64,000 bases of DNA, taken from contig NZ_BBRF01000001.1 in the NCBI RefSeq assembly GCF_000975135.1, forward strand, positions 1,800,380 to 1,864,379, given 5' to 3'. This DNA is from Demequina aurantiaca. Its GTDB lineage: Bacteria; Actinomycetota; Actinomycetes; Actinomycetales; Demequinaceae. Under the pieces are notes generated by a model. The model was not told the DNA's origin. It worked only from the letters and a program-made list of their open reading frames with translations, and searched no databases. The position numbers and the translations under genes are program-made. Shown here piece by piece: positions 17,475-26,793 of this stretch; the stretch's first letter is position 1, and each line of letters opens with the position of its first letter.

Positions 17475-20135
17475 ATGCCAAAGGTACCGCTGAGTTGGCT
17501 CGCTGAGTCCGTCGACCTGGTTGATGGGTCCTCCGCCGAGGATGTCGCCGCGGCGCTCGCGCGCGTGGGTCTTGAGGAAGAGGGAATCGAGGGCCCTCCC
17601 GTCAAGGGCCCGCTGGTCGTCGGCCGCGTGCTGTCGTTGGTCAAGGAGACCGCGAGCAACGGCAAGACTGTGAACTACTGTCGCGTGGACGTGGGCGAGC
17701 ACAACGATGAACCCATCACCGAGGGCTACGACAACGTCGGTCAGGTAGAAGGCAAGGGGCCGGATGCTGGTCACTTCTTCACGCCCAGCCGCGGCATCGT
17801 CTGTGGTGCGCACAACTTTGTCGAGGGCGACTACGTCGTCGTCGTGCTTCCCGGCGCGGAACTGCCTGGACCGTTCCCCATCTCGGGTCGCAAGACGTAC
17901 GGCCACTGGTCCGACGGCATGATCTGCTCCGCCAAGGAGCTGGGCTTGGGTGAGGAGCACGATGGCATCATCGTGTTGCAGTCACCTTCGCGAGACGCCG
18001 ATGCTGAGTTCGGCGGTTTTGGTCTGGCTCACTTGGAGCCGGGTCAGGACGCGATCGAGTTGCTTGGCCTCGACGAGAACACCATCGAGATCAACGTGAC
18101 CCCGGACCGCGGCTACTCGTTCTCGATTCGTGGTGTGGCGCGTGAGTACGCGCACGCCACGGGGCAGGAGTTCCGCGACCCTGCCGCCCTCAAGACCCCG
18201 GAGAGGACCTTCGGCGGCTTCGCCGTCGAGATCGACGACCCCGAACCCGTGCGAGGCAACGTCGGCGCCGACCGCTTCGTGGCGCGCATCGTGCGTGGAT
18301 TCGATCCCACCGCACCAAGTCCCACCTGGATGAAGAGCCGCCTGACCGCATCGGGAATGCGGCCCATCTCGCTGGCCGTCGACGTCACCAACTACGTGAT
18401 GCTCGAGCTGGGACAGCCGTTGCACGCCTACGACCTCGCCAAGGTGACGGCACCGATCGTGGTGCGTCGCGCATCGGCGAGCGGTGAACTGTCCGCCATC
18501 TCGACGCTGACCACGCTGGACGACGCTGAGCGAACGCTCGATGGCGAGGACCTGCTGATTTGCGACTCCGAGGGTGGGCGCGGCGCGCGCGCCATCGGCA
18601 TCGCGGGTGTCATGGGAGGTGCGGACACCGAGGTGTCGGACACCACCACCGACATTCTGCTCGAGGGCGCGCACTTCGACCCCATCACCATCGCGCGCTC
18701 GGCCCGCCGTCACAAGCTGGGATCCGAGGCCTCGCGCCGGTTTGAGCGTGGCGTGGACACGCAGCTCGCGCCCGTCGCGGTGCAGCGTGCCATCGACCTG
18801 CTAACCAAGTTCGGTGGCGGCGAGGTCGACCACCAGGTCACCGACGTCAACACCACCGTCGCCCCCACGCCTATCGAGATGCGCGTGGACTTCCCCGGGT
18901 CGATTGTTGGCGTGGAGTACACCCAGGCGGGCGTCATCGGCGCCCTCGAGCAGGTGGGCTGCACCGTCAAGTTGTTCGAGGCGCTGTCCGAGCCGGACTC
19001 GCTGACGGTCACGCCGCCCACGTGGCGGCCCGACCTCACCGACGCGATCAACCTGGTGGAGGAGGTGGCGCGCCTGCACGGGTTCGAGAACTTGCCGTCG
19101 GTGCTTCCCGTCGCGCCTCCCGGTCACGGTTACACGCACTCGCAGAAGGTGCGCAAGTCCGTCGCGCGCGGTCTCGCGGATCGCGGGTTGACGCAGGTGC
19201 TGACCTACCCGTTCATCTCGGAACAGCGTCTGGACGACATGCTGATTCCGGACGGCGATCCGCGTCGCGACCTGGTGCGTCTGGCAAATCCGCTGAGTGC
19301 GGAGCTGCCCCTCATGCGCACGTCGCTCATCCAGACCCTGGTGGATGCGCTCAAGGTCAACTTGGGCCGCGGCGCCCAGGATGTCGCGATCTACGAGGTG
19401 GGACGCGCGTACCAGTCCGGTCGTATCGGTGATGTACCGCGCAGTTTCAGCGGCAACGCGATCACGCCCGACGACGTCGAGGCGCTCAACGAGGCGCTGC
19501 CGATGCAGCGCCGACGTGTGGCGGGCCTCATGACCGGGCAGCGCACGCCGTCCGGTTGGCATGGCACCGGCGCGGCCTTTGACTGGACCGATGCTCTGGC
19601 TGCCGCTCAGGCGGTCGCGCAGATGGCGGGGGTCACGATTGTGGCGGCTGCCGAGGCGCACATGCCGTGGCACCCGGGCCGATGCGCCACGTATCGTCTT
19701 GAGGACGGCACCTTTGTGGGTCACGCTGGCGAGTTGCACCCCAAGGTGCTAGAGACCCTCGGTCTGCCCGCCCGTACCGTTGCGTTCGAGATGATCCTGG
19801 ACCCGATGGTCGAGTTCCGCGAGGGTCAGATCACTCTGGCCGAAGCCGTCAATGCTCAGCCGCTCGCCAAGGAGGACTTCGCGTTCGTCGTGGCCTCCAA
19901 CGTGGCCGCCGGTGACCTCGTGGCGTGCGTCAAGCGCGCCGGGGGAGACCTGATCGAGGACGCGCGTGTGTTCGACGTCTACGCGGGCGAGCAGGTGGGC
20001 GAGGGCAAGAAGTCGCTGGCCGTGGCGGTGCGCATGCGTGCTGCGGACAAGACACTGTCCGCCGAGGACGTGCTCGAGGTGCGCAAGGCGATCATCGCTG
20101 CTGCGGAGGGTGAGTTCGAGGCAGTGCTCCGCTAG
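17475..20135 (+). CDS. pheT: Phenylalanine-tRNA ligase beta subunit
   Basis: The 886-residue beta subunit binds tRNA-Phe and edits mischarged Tyr. Visible domains in order are B1 with the EMAP/OB-type tRNA-binding fold (about 40-155), and B3/B4 editing (about 215-400; HKLGSEASRRFERGVD near 410). B5 and B6-B7 catalytic-like domains follow, with a C-terminal FDX-ACB anticodon-binding domain (about 790-886). Length is slightly above the usual 800. It starts directly after pheS with no gap. In many Micrococcales argC follows; here it is 31.6 kb away. Confidence 0.96.
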   Translation: MPKVPLSWLAESVDLVDGSSAEDVAAALARVGLEEEGIEGPPVKGPLVVGRVLSLVKETASNGKTVNYCRVDVGEHNDEPITEGYDNVGQVEGKGPDAGHFFTPSRGIVCGAHNFVEGDYVVVVLPGAELPGPFPISGRKTYGHWSDGMICSAKELGLGEEHDGIIVLQSPSRDADAEFGGFGLAHLEPGQDAIELLGLDENTIEINVTPDRGYSFSIRGVAREYAHATGQEFRDPAALKTPERTFGGFAVEIDDPEPVRGNVGADRFVARIVRGFDPTAPSPTWMKSRLTASGMRPISLAVDVTNYVMLELGQPLHAYDLAKVTAPIVVRRASASGELSAISTLTTLDDAERTLDGEDLLICDSEGGRGARAIGIAGVMGGADTEVSDTTTDILLEGAHFDPITIARSARRHKLGSEASRRFERGVDTQLAPVAVQRAIDLLTKFGGGEVDHQVTDVNTTVAPTPIEMRVDFPGSIVGVEYTQAGVIGALEQVGCTVKLFEALSEPDSLTVTPPTWRPDLTDAINLVEEVARLHGFENLPSVLPVAPPGHGYTHSQKVRKSVARGLADRGLTQVLTYPFISEQRLDDMLIPDGDPRRDLVRLANPLSAELPLMRTSLIQTLVDALKVNLGRGAQDVAIYEVGRAYQSGRIGDVPRSFSGNAITPDDVEALNEALPMQRRRVAGLMTGQRTPSGWHGTGAAFDWTDALAAAQAVAQMAGVTIVAAAEAHMPWHPGRCATYRLEDGTFVGHAGELHPKVLETLGLPARTVAFEMILDPMVEFREGQITLAEAVNAQPLAKEDFAFVVASNVAAGDLVACVKRAGGDLIEDARVFDVYAGEQVGEGKKSLAVAVRMRAADKTLSAEDVLEVRKAIIAAAEGEFEAVLR

Positions 20136-20335
20136 CCGAGCTGCGGGACCCGAATCTAGGTGCTTAGAAGTGCACAGCAGGATCTCCAATGGAGCAACTC
20201 GTTAATACACCCGCTCGGCAGCACGCTCGCGAGCATGCGACCTGGAAGATAGTCGTTGCTCGTGGTGGTGGCGCGGGTGCGCCGAGCCTCCCTGAATCCG
20301 TCTAGTTTTAACAGAGTCCTCGCCTCACTGTCCCC
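20136..20335. other. Intergenic stretch after pheT, left junction
   Basis: I see no gene in these 200 bases and no clear terminator. The sequence is noticeably more A/T-rich in places (e.g. around 20301-20320) than its flanks. It marks the left edge of the region separating pheT from argC. Confidence 0.4.
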
Positions 20336-20341
20336 TAGGCT
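20336..20341 (+). promoter_or_regulatory. -10 hexamer of the DUF4145 gene
   Basis: TAGGCT ends 7 nt before the ATG at 20349 and is identical to the hexamer at 137. Confidence 0.5.
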
Positions 20342-20348
20342 GGGGACC

Positions 20349-21122
20349 ATGAACCAGATGTCGATCAGTCCGTCCCTATATGGAGATCGTTTCAACTGCC
20401 CGTGCTGCGGTGCCTTCAGTCATCAGGTTTGGGGTGACTTGCAGATCGACGCGAAATATTCAAACGGGCAACGAGGCTTTCTTTCGAGGTCTTTTGGTTT
20501 CTCGGACGTAGCGGGTGCGTTTACGGTACAGGGCACTGCCGTTCATTTGGATGGTGACTCGGTCGAGCCAACTTGGCGCTACTCAATTTGCTCATCCTGT
20601 TCGGAGAGCACTGTGTGGCGGGGACCAGTGATTGTGTACCCGGAAGACTTGACCACTCCGGAAGCGCACCCTTCGATGCCCCTGCAAGCCCGCGAACTCT
20701 ACGAAGAAGCGCGTGCCACCTTCCCGGTTTCACGTCGCGCGGCAGCGGCGCTGGCGCGTGCGTGCCTTGAATCGCTATTGCGCGATATTGAACCTGCCAA
20801 TAAGTCCAAACGGCTCGACGAGATGCTCGCTTCCATGAAGACGCGACTGGGCGACGACCTCTGGCAGTTGCTTACGGCGCTACGAGTGGTCGGCAACGAC
20901 GTGTTACATGGTGACCGCGATGATCTTGTGCTGCTCCTACTCGACGGCGAAGCGGACGTATTGATCGAACCATTGTTCGGAGCGATAAACACGATTGTCG
21001 ATAAGGAGATCGCCCAGCCTGCGCGAACTCAAGCGCTCTACGACCTCATTCCTCAGGCGAAGCGGCAAGCGGCAGAGGCGAAGGCAATCAAGGCGGACTC
21101 AGCACCTCTGAGTGAAGAGTGA
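20349..21122 (+). CDS. DUF4145 protein with N-terminal zinc ribbon
   Basis: This 257-residue protein starts at ATG 20349; upstream in-frame residues are excluded because the hexamer and start fit here. The N-terminus carries FNCPCCG and a second pair in CSSCSE, a likely zinc ribbon (17-85). The C-terminal half is the DUF4145 domain (about 115-210) with YEEARATFPVSRRAAAALAR, LRDI and LRVVGNDVLHG. The domain occurs in restriction-associated and other nuclease-linked proteins, but no nuclease or methylase gene is adjacent. Codon use is less GC-biased than in neighbours, compatible with transfer. Confidence 0.82.
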   Translation: MNQMSISPSLYGDRFNCPCCGAFSHQVWGDLQIDAKYSNGQRGFLSRSFGFSDVAGAFTVQGTAVHLDGDSVEPTWRYSICSSCSESTVWRGPVIVYPEDLTTPEAHPSMPLQARELYEEARATFPVSRRAAAALARACLESLLRDIEPANKSKRLDEMLASMKTRLGDDLWQLLTALRVVGNDVLHGDRDDLVLLLLDGEADVLIEPLFGAINTIVDKEIAQPARTQALYDLIPQAKRQAAEAKAIKADSAPLSEE

Positions 21123-21448
21123 TGCGCGCACTTCACTTGAAGTAGCAACATAACTCGGAAGAGATTTTCACTCGGTCCACCCACGCTAAGGCGCACACGA
21201 ACTACCAACTCACGCAGTGACGAACTCGGATTCCTGGGCTGCTTTTGCCCTTCGGGGCACCGCGCCGCAAGGCGGAGCCGGGCGCGCTGCCCGAGGCAAT
21301 CAGCCCATGGACCCTGAACACGCGCTCGCCTGGCAGATTGCGGACAGGGGGATGCGTTAGCGAGTCATACCCAATGGAGCGCTGCTGTGCACCTAGTTCG
21401 CGAAATTGTCATGGCTCGGTTTCTCGATACCCTCGGTACAAGTTGGAG
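21123..21448. other. Gene-poor stretch between DUF4145 and DUF1232 genes
   Basis: These 326 bases show no convincing gene. A GC-rich complex fold is possible at about 21238-21307 (GGGCTGC, GCGCCGC-AAG-GCGG, and GCAATCAGCCC). An open frame of 101 codons from 21245 overlaps the minus-strand DUF1232 gene and looks spurious. Confidence 0.4.
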
Positions 21449-21856
21449 CTACTTCAATCCACCGGTCAGACGCTGAAGTGCGATCAGGCCATCGGCACTG
21501 CCGGGCCAGTGACGGGTCACTGCGGCAGCACCCGCGTGGCGCACCGTTGACCGGAGCACCAACACCACAATGATCGCGTCGTCGGCCCAACCCAGGATGG
21601 GAATGAAATCGGGCACCAGGTCTATGGGTGAAAGCAGGTAGCCGAGCAGTAGCCACAGCCGCGCGCGGACTCCCCGCGGCAGTGTGATGTCAGCTGCGAG
21701 GCGTCGCACGAGCCGCACGACGTCCGGCAGAAGCCGCATGATGTCTCGCAACGTCATGTCGTCGGGCCGCTTCAGCCACAAGATGATGACTAGCGCGACC
21801 CACACAATAATGAGGCCAATGACGGCGCTGAGCAGCGACCATGCCCAGTCATTCAC
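21449..21856 (-). CDS. DUF1232 (YkvA-like) membrane protein
   Basis: This 135-residue protein has an N-terminal transmembrane helix (about 8-28). The conserved DUF1232 core follows with LGYLLSPIDLVPDFIPILGWADDAIIV-type residues near 90-115, where SPIDLVPDFIP is diagnostic. Function is unknown. The Pro/Asp-rich core is thought to sit at the membrane. GAGGAGATGACG upstream of the ATG at 21856 is a plausible but distant ribosome site. It is separated from the next minus-strand gene by a short gap. Confidence 0.88.
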   Translation of the reverse strand: MNDWAWSLLSAVIGLIIVWVALVIILWLKRPDDMTLRDIMRLLPDVVRLVRRLAADITLPRGVRARLWLLLGYLLSPIDLVPDFIPILGWADDAIIVVLVLRSTVRHAGAAAVTRHWPGSADGLIALQRLTGGLK

Positions 21857-21913
21857 TCGTGATCACGTCATCTCCTCGTTAGTGGAACGTGGTCGTGCGA
21901 GACGAATGCATCG

Positions 21914-22534
21914 CTAGTCCTCGCGCAGCACCCTTGCTGGGTTGCCACCCACCACCACACCAGGCGGTACGTCCTTGGTGACCACGGAACCGGCTCCCAC
22001 AATGGAGCCGCGCCCAACGGTCACGCCTGGACAGATCACCACCGAGCCGCCCAGCCATACATCGTCCTCAATGGTGATGGGCAGGCCGATCTCCCAGCCC
22101 GCTCGTCGCAGGTCGAGATCCACGGGGTGGTTGGGGGTGTAGAGGCGGGCATCGGGGCCGATCAGCACGTTGTCTCCGATGGTCACCATGCCACCACCCA
22201 GCACCATGAAGTCCGTGTTGATGAAGACATTGCTGCCGAAGCGCACGCGTTCCTGGTACTCGATTGAGAACGGCGGACGGAAGTCCAGGCCGGGACCGCA
22301 CTCATCGAGAAGGTCGGTGAGCAACTGCGTCGCTTGGACGGGGTCCGCCGGGTAGAGGTCGTTGATGGCCCGGCACGTGCCCTTGGTGATACGTTGCGCG
22401 TCGGCGAGTTCCGGGCCCGCGCGGTACTTGAACCACTCGCCGGCCAGCATCTTCTCGCGGTCGCTGCGGGTGGGATCCTCCACCGGATCAGTGCGGCCCG
22501 CGGACTTGCCGTCAGGCCTGGGCACCGTGGTCAC
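21914..22534 (-). CDS. Maltose/galactoside O-acetyltransferase family (LbetaH)
   Basis: This 206-residue hexapeptide-repeat acetyltransferase of the Maa/LacA/NodL type transfers acetyl from acetyl-CoA to a sugar. The N-terminal mac domain (about 30-90; EKMLAGEWFKY) precedes the left-handed beta helix. YTPNHPVD holds the catalytic histidine, and GSVVTKDVPPGVVVGGNPARVLRE is the typical C-terminus. An unusual charged extension of about 28 residues precedes the mac domain. The stop region overlaps no gene. It is just downstream of the CNNM-like gene and overlaps its stop by 4 bases, so it may share its transcript. Confidence 0.88.
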   Translation of the reverse strand: MTTVPRPDGKSAGRTDPVEDPTRSDREKMLAGEWFKYRAGPELADAQRITKGTCRAINDLYPADPVQATQLLTDLLDECGPGLDFRPPFSIEYQERVRFGSNVFINTDFMVLGGGMVTIGDNVLIGPDARLYTPNHPVDLDLRRAGWEIGLPITIEDDVWLGGSVVICPGVTVGRGSIVGAGSVVTKDVPPGVVVGGNPARVLRED

Positions 22535-23574
22535 GACGCGATCGCCTGCCCCGCGTCCACGACCTCACCCACCAGGCGCTCCACGACGTCCTCGAGCATG
22601 GCGGCGCCCACAATCTGGTCGCCGTCGGTCACCAACGCGATGTGCGTGCCCTGTGCCTGCATGGACGACAACGCCGAATCCAGACGCTCATCGGCGGAAA
22701 TCGTCACTAGTGGCCGCACGGCATCGGCGGGTAGTGACTTGGTGGCGCCGCCCCGGGGGACGGATACGAAGTCCTTGAGGTGAACGTAGCCCACGAGGGT
22801 TCCGTCCTTGTCCTCCAGCGGGAAGCGTGAGAACCCAGTCTTGACGCACAGGCGTTGAGCCTGCTGAGGCGTGGCACCCACGGGCAAAGTGACCAAATCC
22901 TCGCGGGTCACCATGACATCGCGCACCGTCTCAAAACCCAGCGTGAGCGATCCGCTCAGCACGCGATGCTCCGCCTCATCCAGGAGTCCCTCGGCCCGGG
23001 ATTGAGCGATGAGCCCACCCACCTCATCGGCATCAAAGGTGGACGCTACCTCGTCTTGCGGGGTGACGCGCAGCACGCGCAACACCACGTTCGCGATGGC
23101 GTTGAGCAGCCAGATCACCGGCTTCAACACAGTGACAATTAAGTACAACGGCGGACCCAGAATGAGAGCAGTGCGTTCGGGTCCCGCGATGGCGAGGTTC
23201 TTGGGCACCATCTCGCCGAGCACCATGTGCAGGAACACCACGAGGGCCAGGGCGATCGTGAAGGCCACGCCGTGCAGCCAGGCCCCGGACACTCCGATGG
23301 CCTCCAGCGGCACCTCGAGAAGGTGGGCGATGGCGGGTTCGGCAATGGCACCCAAGCCGAGGGAGCACATGGTGATGCCTAGCTGGGCACCCGCCATCAT
23401 CATCGACACGTGTTCCATGCCGCGAATCGTGAGCCTAGCCGAGCGCGAACCGGCGGCGGCGCGGGGCTCAATCTGGGTACGCCGGGCCGAGATCAGGGCG
23501 AACTCGGCGCCCACGAAGAAGGCGTTACCGAGCAGCAGTGCAATGGCGATGGCGATCGCGGTGAAGTCACTCAT
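22531..23574 (-). CDS. CNNM/HlyC-like transporter, short form
   Basis: This is a 347-residue membrane protein of the CNNM/CorB family, linked to magnesium or other divalent cation transport. The N-terminal DUF21 transmembrane domain (1-190) is followed by a CBS pair (about 205-330) including the VMVTREDLVTLPV and SRFPLEDKDGTLVGYVHLKDF stretches. The C-terminal CorC_HlyC domain seen in the partner gene is absent. The ATG at 23574 overlaps the partner stop (ATGAGTGA) and has AGGAGG 6 bases upstream, so it is preferred to the ATG at 23580. Confidence 0.88.
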   Translation of the reverse strand: MSDFTAIAIAIALLLGNAFFVGAEFALISARRTQIEPRAAAGSRSARLTIRGMEHVSMMMAGAQLGITMCSLGLGAIAEPAIAHLLEVPLEAIGVSGAWLHGVAFTIALALVVFLHMVLGEMVPKNLAIAGPERTALILGPPLYLIVTVLKPVIWLLNAIANVVLRVLRVTPQDEVASTFDADEVGGLIAQSRAEGLLDEAEHRVLSGSLTLGFETVRDVMVTREDLVTLPVGATPQQAQRLCVKTGFSRFPLEDKDGTLVGYVHLKDFVSVPRGGATKSLPADAVRPLVTISADERLDSALSSMQAQGTHIALVTDGDQIVGAAMLEDVVERLVGEVVDAGQAIAS

Positions 23575-24931
23575 CGTCATCCTCCTCTCGCTCGAGGACG
23601 TCCAGCATGACGCGGTCCACCCGGTGGCCATCGATGCGCGTGACCTTCAGCGTGACGGTTACTGGCCGCGCCAAACCATCGGAGTCGCGGTCGGTCTCGT
23701 CGCGGACTTCAAGCTCAATCAGGTCGCCCCGCACGGGAAAGCGCTCCAGGTGCTCCGTGAGCAGTCCGCCCAGGGTGTCAGACTCGTCCGCCTCGGGCAT
23801 CTCCAACCCAGCGATCTCGCCGGCCTCGTCGGGCCGCAAGAGCCCCGACAGCGACCATCGGCGAGGCCCGATCTTGCGGTGACGGCTCACCGGCAGGTCC
23901 TGTTCGTCCTCGATTTCTCCCACGATCTCCTCGACCAGATCCTCGAGGGTGATGACGCCATCCGTACCGCCGTACTCGTCGACGACGACGGCCATCTGCA
24001 CGCCCGCGCGCAGTTGTTCGAGCACCGCGTTCAGCGGCATCGAGGATGGGACGGCGGCGATGGGCATCATGATGTCCGACATGCGCGTGGAGTTGCGCGA
24101 GCGGGCGGGAACCGACAGGGCGCGCTTGAAGTGAGCCACGCCCACAATGTCATCGACGTCTTCGCCGCGGATAGGAAAGCGGGCGTGCCCGGTCTCCGAG
24201 GCGAGGCGAAGTAAATCGGTGACCGTGTCGTCGGCATCGACAAAATGCAGGCGGGGTCGGGGTGTCATCGCGTCCGATGCGGTGCGTTCCCGCAGTTCTG
24301 CCGCCCGGGAAAGCCGCTGTGCGACGTGGGGTTCGAGGGTGCCACGTTCGCCCGATCGCGCTGCTAGGGATTCGAGCTCTTGAACCGAACGCGCCGAGGC
24401 CAGTTCCTCGCGCGGCTCAACCCCGAGGGCCCGAACAATGCCATTCGCTGAGCCGTTGAGCACGCGAAGAAGAGGCTGGGCCACCCAGGTGAAGCCGCGC
24501 TGGAAGCCTGCCACGAAGCGACCCGCCCGCATCGGCTCGGCAATGGCCCAGTTCTTGGGGACCAACTCGCCGAACACCATCTGAGTCACGGTGGCGATGA
24601 TGAACGCGCACGCGAGCGACACCGCTAGGGCGGAGCCCTCGGGGACGCCCAGCGCGGCGATGGGCCCCTCCAATAGCGTCGCGATGGACGGCTCGGCAAT
24701 GAAACCCACCAGCAGTGAGGTGACGGTGATGCCCAGCTGGGCTCCGGAGAGCTCTGTCGAGAGCTTCTTCAGGCCGGCCTGCAACGACGCGGCCCGGGAG
24801 TCGCCTTCGCTGGCACGCTTGTCCACCGATGCGCGGTCCACCGTGATGAACGCAAACTCGGCGGTCACGAACAAGGCGTTGGCCGCAATGAGAGCCAAGG
24901 TCAGGATCAACAGAAGCCAGGCGGCGGTCAT
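23567..24931 (-). CDS. CNNM/HlyC-like transporter, full form
   Basis: This 454-residue protein has the full arrangement: a DUF21 membrane domain (1-190), a CBS pair (about 210-330; [36 protein letters not shown]) and a CorC_HlyC domain (about 350-450). The motifs [27 protein letters not shown] and the acidic end EREEDDDE are visible. The family moves or senses Mg2+ and related ions, with ATP or nucleotide bound at the CBS pair. It forms a tandem pair with the short paralogue, common in actinobacteria. The ATG at 24931 is divergent from the gene at 25133. Confidence 0.9.
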   Translation of the reverse strand: MTAAWLLLILTLALIAANALFVTAEFAFITVDRASVDKRASEGDSRAASLQAGLKKLSTELSGAQLGITVTSLLVGFIAEPSIATLLEGPIAALGVPEGSALAVSLACAFIIATVTQMVFGELVPKNWAIAEPMRAGRFVAGFQRGFTWVAQPLLRVLNGSANGIVRALGVEPREELASARSVQELESLAARSGERGTLEPHVAQRLSRAAELRERTASDAMTPRPRLHFVDADDTVTDLLRLASETGHARFPIRGEDVDDIVGVAHFKRALSVPARSRNSTRMSDIMMPIAAVPSSMPLNAVLEQLRAGVQMAVVVDEYGGTDGVITLEDLVEEIVGEIEDEQDLPVSRHRKIGPRRWSLSGLLRPDEAGEIAGLEMPEADESDTLGGLLTEHLERFPVRGDLIELEVRDETDRDSDGLARPVTVTLKVTRIDGHRVDRVMLDVLEREEDDDE

Positions 24932-24967
24932 GCGGCGGCCTCACGTAGTAGCGGTGATGAAGGACGG

Positions 24968-25002
24968 GGGAGCGTGAGGCAGTCGGAGTTCGGACCGCTC
25001 CC
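24968..25002. other. Inverted repeat in the CNNM leader region
   Basis: GGGAGCG (24968-24974) and CGCTCCC (24996-25002) flank 21 bases containing a smaller GTC...GAC repeat. It lies in the divergent region, 37 bases before the minus-strand CNNM gene. It could be an operator or leader hairpin; no known riboswitch class is recognised. Confidence 0.35.
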
Positions 25003-25120
25003 ACGCTGGAGACTATGAGCGTCGGGCATGTGACCACTTTAGGCGAAGCAGCGCTGTGAGCAGACTCGTGGACGCCGCGCGCCAAGGGAGCGGGCATCGG
25101 GAGGCGAATGAAGTTGTGGG

Positions 25121-25126
25121 TAGCCT
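25121..25126 (+). promoter_or_regulatory. -10 hexamer of gene 25133
   Basis: TAGCCT ends 6 nt before the ATG at 25133, with no ribosome-binding site. Confidence 0.5.
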
Positions 25127-25132
25127 TTCCTC

Positions 25133-26077
25133 ATGACTGAGCCCATCGCCGACGAACCATTCGTCCTCAACGCAGGGCGCACGGGACCCTTTGTGCTGAT
25201 CGAGCGCAAGCACGTGCCCTGGTACGGAGCGCTCATCGTGGGCTCGGCGTTACTCGCATGGCCCATAGCGAGCACCTGGCAACCCCTCGGGTTCGTCGGC
25301 ACGCTCACGTTCATCACCGTCCTACTGGCGGTCGTCGTCGCCGGCTACTACCGCACCAAGGCGTACCTCGACTGGCGAGCGAGCGAGGTCTACTTCACCG
25401 CAGCGCCCGATGCGCTCACGGGCTGGCACGGGACGGCCCAGTCCCGTCACGCGGTAGCGACCTTCGCGACAGGGGAGACCCTTGCCGTCGCCTCGGACAC
25501 TCGCACCGCACTTCCGCGTCTGGTGGTCACCGCCGCCGGCGAGAGCCTGGTCCTCGGCCCGCTGTGGGGTATCTACCCCCAGGAGTACGAGCGCTGGCGG
25601 AGCTGGGTCGAGTCTCATGGCTGGACCGTTAACGACACCTACATCGAGGATCCAAACTCCAAGCGTGCCCGCCCACTACGCGTCGCCGATGACTGGGTTG
25701 AGTTCTCCCCACAGGACGACGCCGCACAGTTTGTGTTTGGCATTCCCCTGGGGCCGGACCTGGCAAGCGTGCGCGCTGGGGGCCGGGAGAACTGGCTTCC
25801 CGCCAAGAACCCCAAGCACGTGGGCGCGTTTACCTCCACGCTTCCGGGTGCACAGGTGACCTCGGTGGCCGTATGCATCGGCGATGTGCCACCAGAGGTG
25901 ACGGTGTCGGAATTCGGAGGCGTCGCATCGGCCGCTGAAATCCGTCAGGGAGGTGTCATCGCCGATCTGGACTTCGCGGAGGATGTGGACGCTGTGGCCG
26001 TCTCGCACACCGCCGATGGCCGGGTTGAGTTGCGCTTTCGCCGCGCCTCTGGCGATTCCACGGGTCGCGATCGATAG
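25133..26077 (+). CDS. Two-helix membrane protein of unknown function
   Basis: This 314-residue protein has two closely spaced transmembrane helices (about 29-47 and 52-70). Two soluble regions follow: 70-170 (GETLAVASDTRTALPRLVVTAAGESLVLGP, PH-like in appearance) and 190-310. Both termini are predicted cytoplasmic. It starts behind a leaderless-type -10 and is followed after 9 bases by an ACT-domain gene with its own hexamer. No family is recognised with confidence. Confidence 0.7.
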   Translation: MTEPIADEPFVLNAGRTGPFVLIERKHVPWYGALIVGSALLAWPIASTWQPLGFVGTLTFITVLLAVVVAGYYRTKAYLDWRASEVYFTAAPDALTGWHGTAQSRHAVATFATGETLAVASDTRTALPRLVVTAAGESLVLGPLWGIYPQEYERWRSWVESHGWTVNDTYIEDPNSKRARPLRVADDWVEFSPQDDAAQFVFGIPLGPDLASVRAGGRENWLPAKNPKHVGAFTSTLPGAQVTSVAVCIGDVPPEVTVSEFGGVASAAEIRQGGVIADLDFAEDVDAVAVSHTADGRVELRFRRASGDSTGRDR

Positions 26078-26080
26078 TGT
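26075..26080 (+). promoter_or_regulatory. -10 hexamer of the ACT-domain gene
   Basis: TAGTGT overlaps the preceding stop codon and ends 6 nt before the ATG at 26087. Confidence 0.45.
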
Positions 26081-26086
26081 GGCGAC

Positions 26087-26509
26087 ATGTCAGGTGAAGT
26101 TGATCTGCGCGTGCTACTCGCGACCATGCATCCGCGGCTGGACCCCTCCGTCTACGTCTGGGTAAGCGTCGGCTCGGCCACCGCGGATAGGGAAGTTGTC
26201 GCTCACGCAGTCGTGACTGTTCGTGAGGACGAGGGGCTGACCATGGTCGTCGAACGCTCCGTCGCCGATGCGCACGGCCTGGCATACGAGTTTCCGAGCG
26301 CGAGGATCACGCTCGAGGCTCACTCGGCGCTCGAGGCCGTGGGCCTGACCGCGGCCTTCGCCGCGGCGCTCGGCGAGGTCGGCATCAGCGCGAACGTCGT
26401 CGCGGGATATCACCATGACCACATCTTTGTGCCGCTTGACAGAGCCGACGATGCGATGACGGCACTTCGAGAGCTGTCAACGGCATCGGCGGAGGGGCAC
26501 CGCACCTGA
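26087..26509 (+). CDS. ACT domain protein (ACT_3/ACT_7 type)
   Basis: This 140-residue protein resembles the small two-lobed ACT proteins formerly DUF2241. The N-terminal lobe begins DLRVLLATMHPRLDPSVYVWVSV. The C-terminal ACT-like lobe holds HSALEAVGLTAAFAAALGEVGISANVVAGYHHDHIFVP. ACT domains bind amino acids, and this family is usually a stand-alone sensor or effector of unknown partner. No amino-acid pathway gene is adjacent. Confidence 0.85.
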   Translation: MSGEVDLRVLLATMHPRLDPSVYVWVSVGSATADREVVAHAVVTVREDEGLTMVVERSVADAHGLAYEFPSARITLEAHSALEAVGLTAAFAAALGEVGISANVVAGYHHDHIFVPLDRADDAMTALRELSTASAEGHRT

Positions 26510-26570
26510 TTAAGGGGCTGACTTGCGACGGAGCGAGCTTCCCGGATGGTGAGCATTTGCCTTAAACGAG

Positions 26571-26596
26571 GGAGTTTTGGTTGATTTCACAACTCC
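26571..26596 (+). other. Inverted repeat upstream of the micro-ORF
   Basis: GGAGTT (26571-26576) and AACTCC (26591-26596) can form an outer CGAG...CTCG-supported stem. It lies in the 284-base gap 26510-26793, which holds no convincing conventional gene but several structures. Confidence 0.35.
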
Positions 26597-26658
26597 GACA
26601 CCTCGTTGCGGGGCACTCCGATGGTGGTAAACCGCCGCTATGTGGGGCATTATGAAAG

Positions 26659-26680
26659 CGAGCCTCCAACCGGAGGCTCG
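26659..26680 (+). other. Strong RNA hairpin upstream of the micro-ORF
   Basis: CGAGCCTCC-AACC-GGAGGCTCG is a perfect 9-bp stem with a 4-base loop, 113 nt before the micro-ORF start. No T-run follows directly. With its neighbours it may be part of a structured leader; no GEMM (c-di-GMP) riboswitch consensus is seen. Confidence 0.55.
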
Positions 26681-26793
26681 TATTACCCCGGGGGCAATGA
26701 CCGGCCAATGAAGTCCTTTAGTGTCCTGGCGCTCTCAGCGCGTCTGGATGGGCTCGATCTTCGTCTCCATTCCTCTATATCAAGGAGAGCAAG

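Noticed and set aside
18801-19739. 312-codon minus-strand frame in pheT
   Set aside because: It is a shadow of the pheT codon pattern without start signals or domains.
21245-21550. 101-codon plus-strand frame
   Set aside because: It overlaps the DUF1232 gene on the other strand and has irregular composition.
23009-24214. 401-codon plus-strand frame
   Set aside because: It is antisense to the CNNM-like pair. No domain is visible.
26510-26793. Cyclic di-GMP (GEMM) riboswitch
   Set aside because: The location before a GGDEF-EAL gene is tempting, but the conserved GEMM core sequences are not present.
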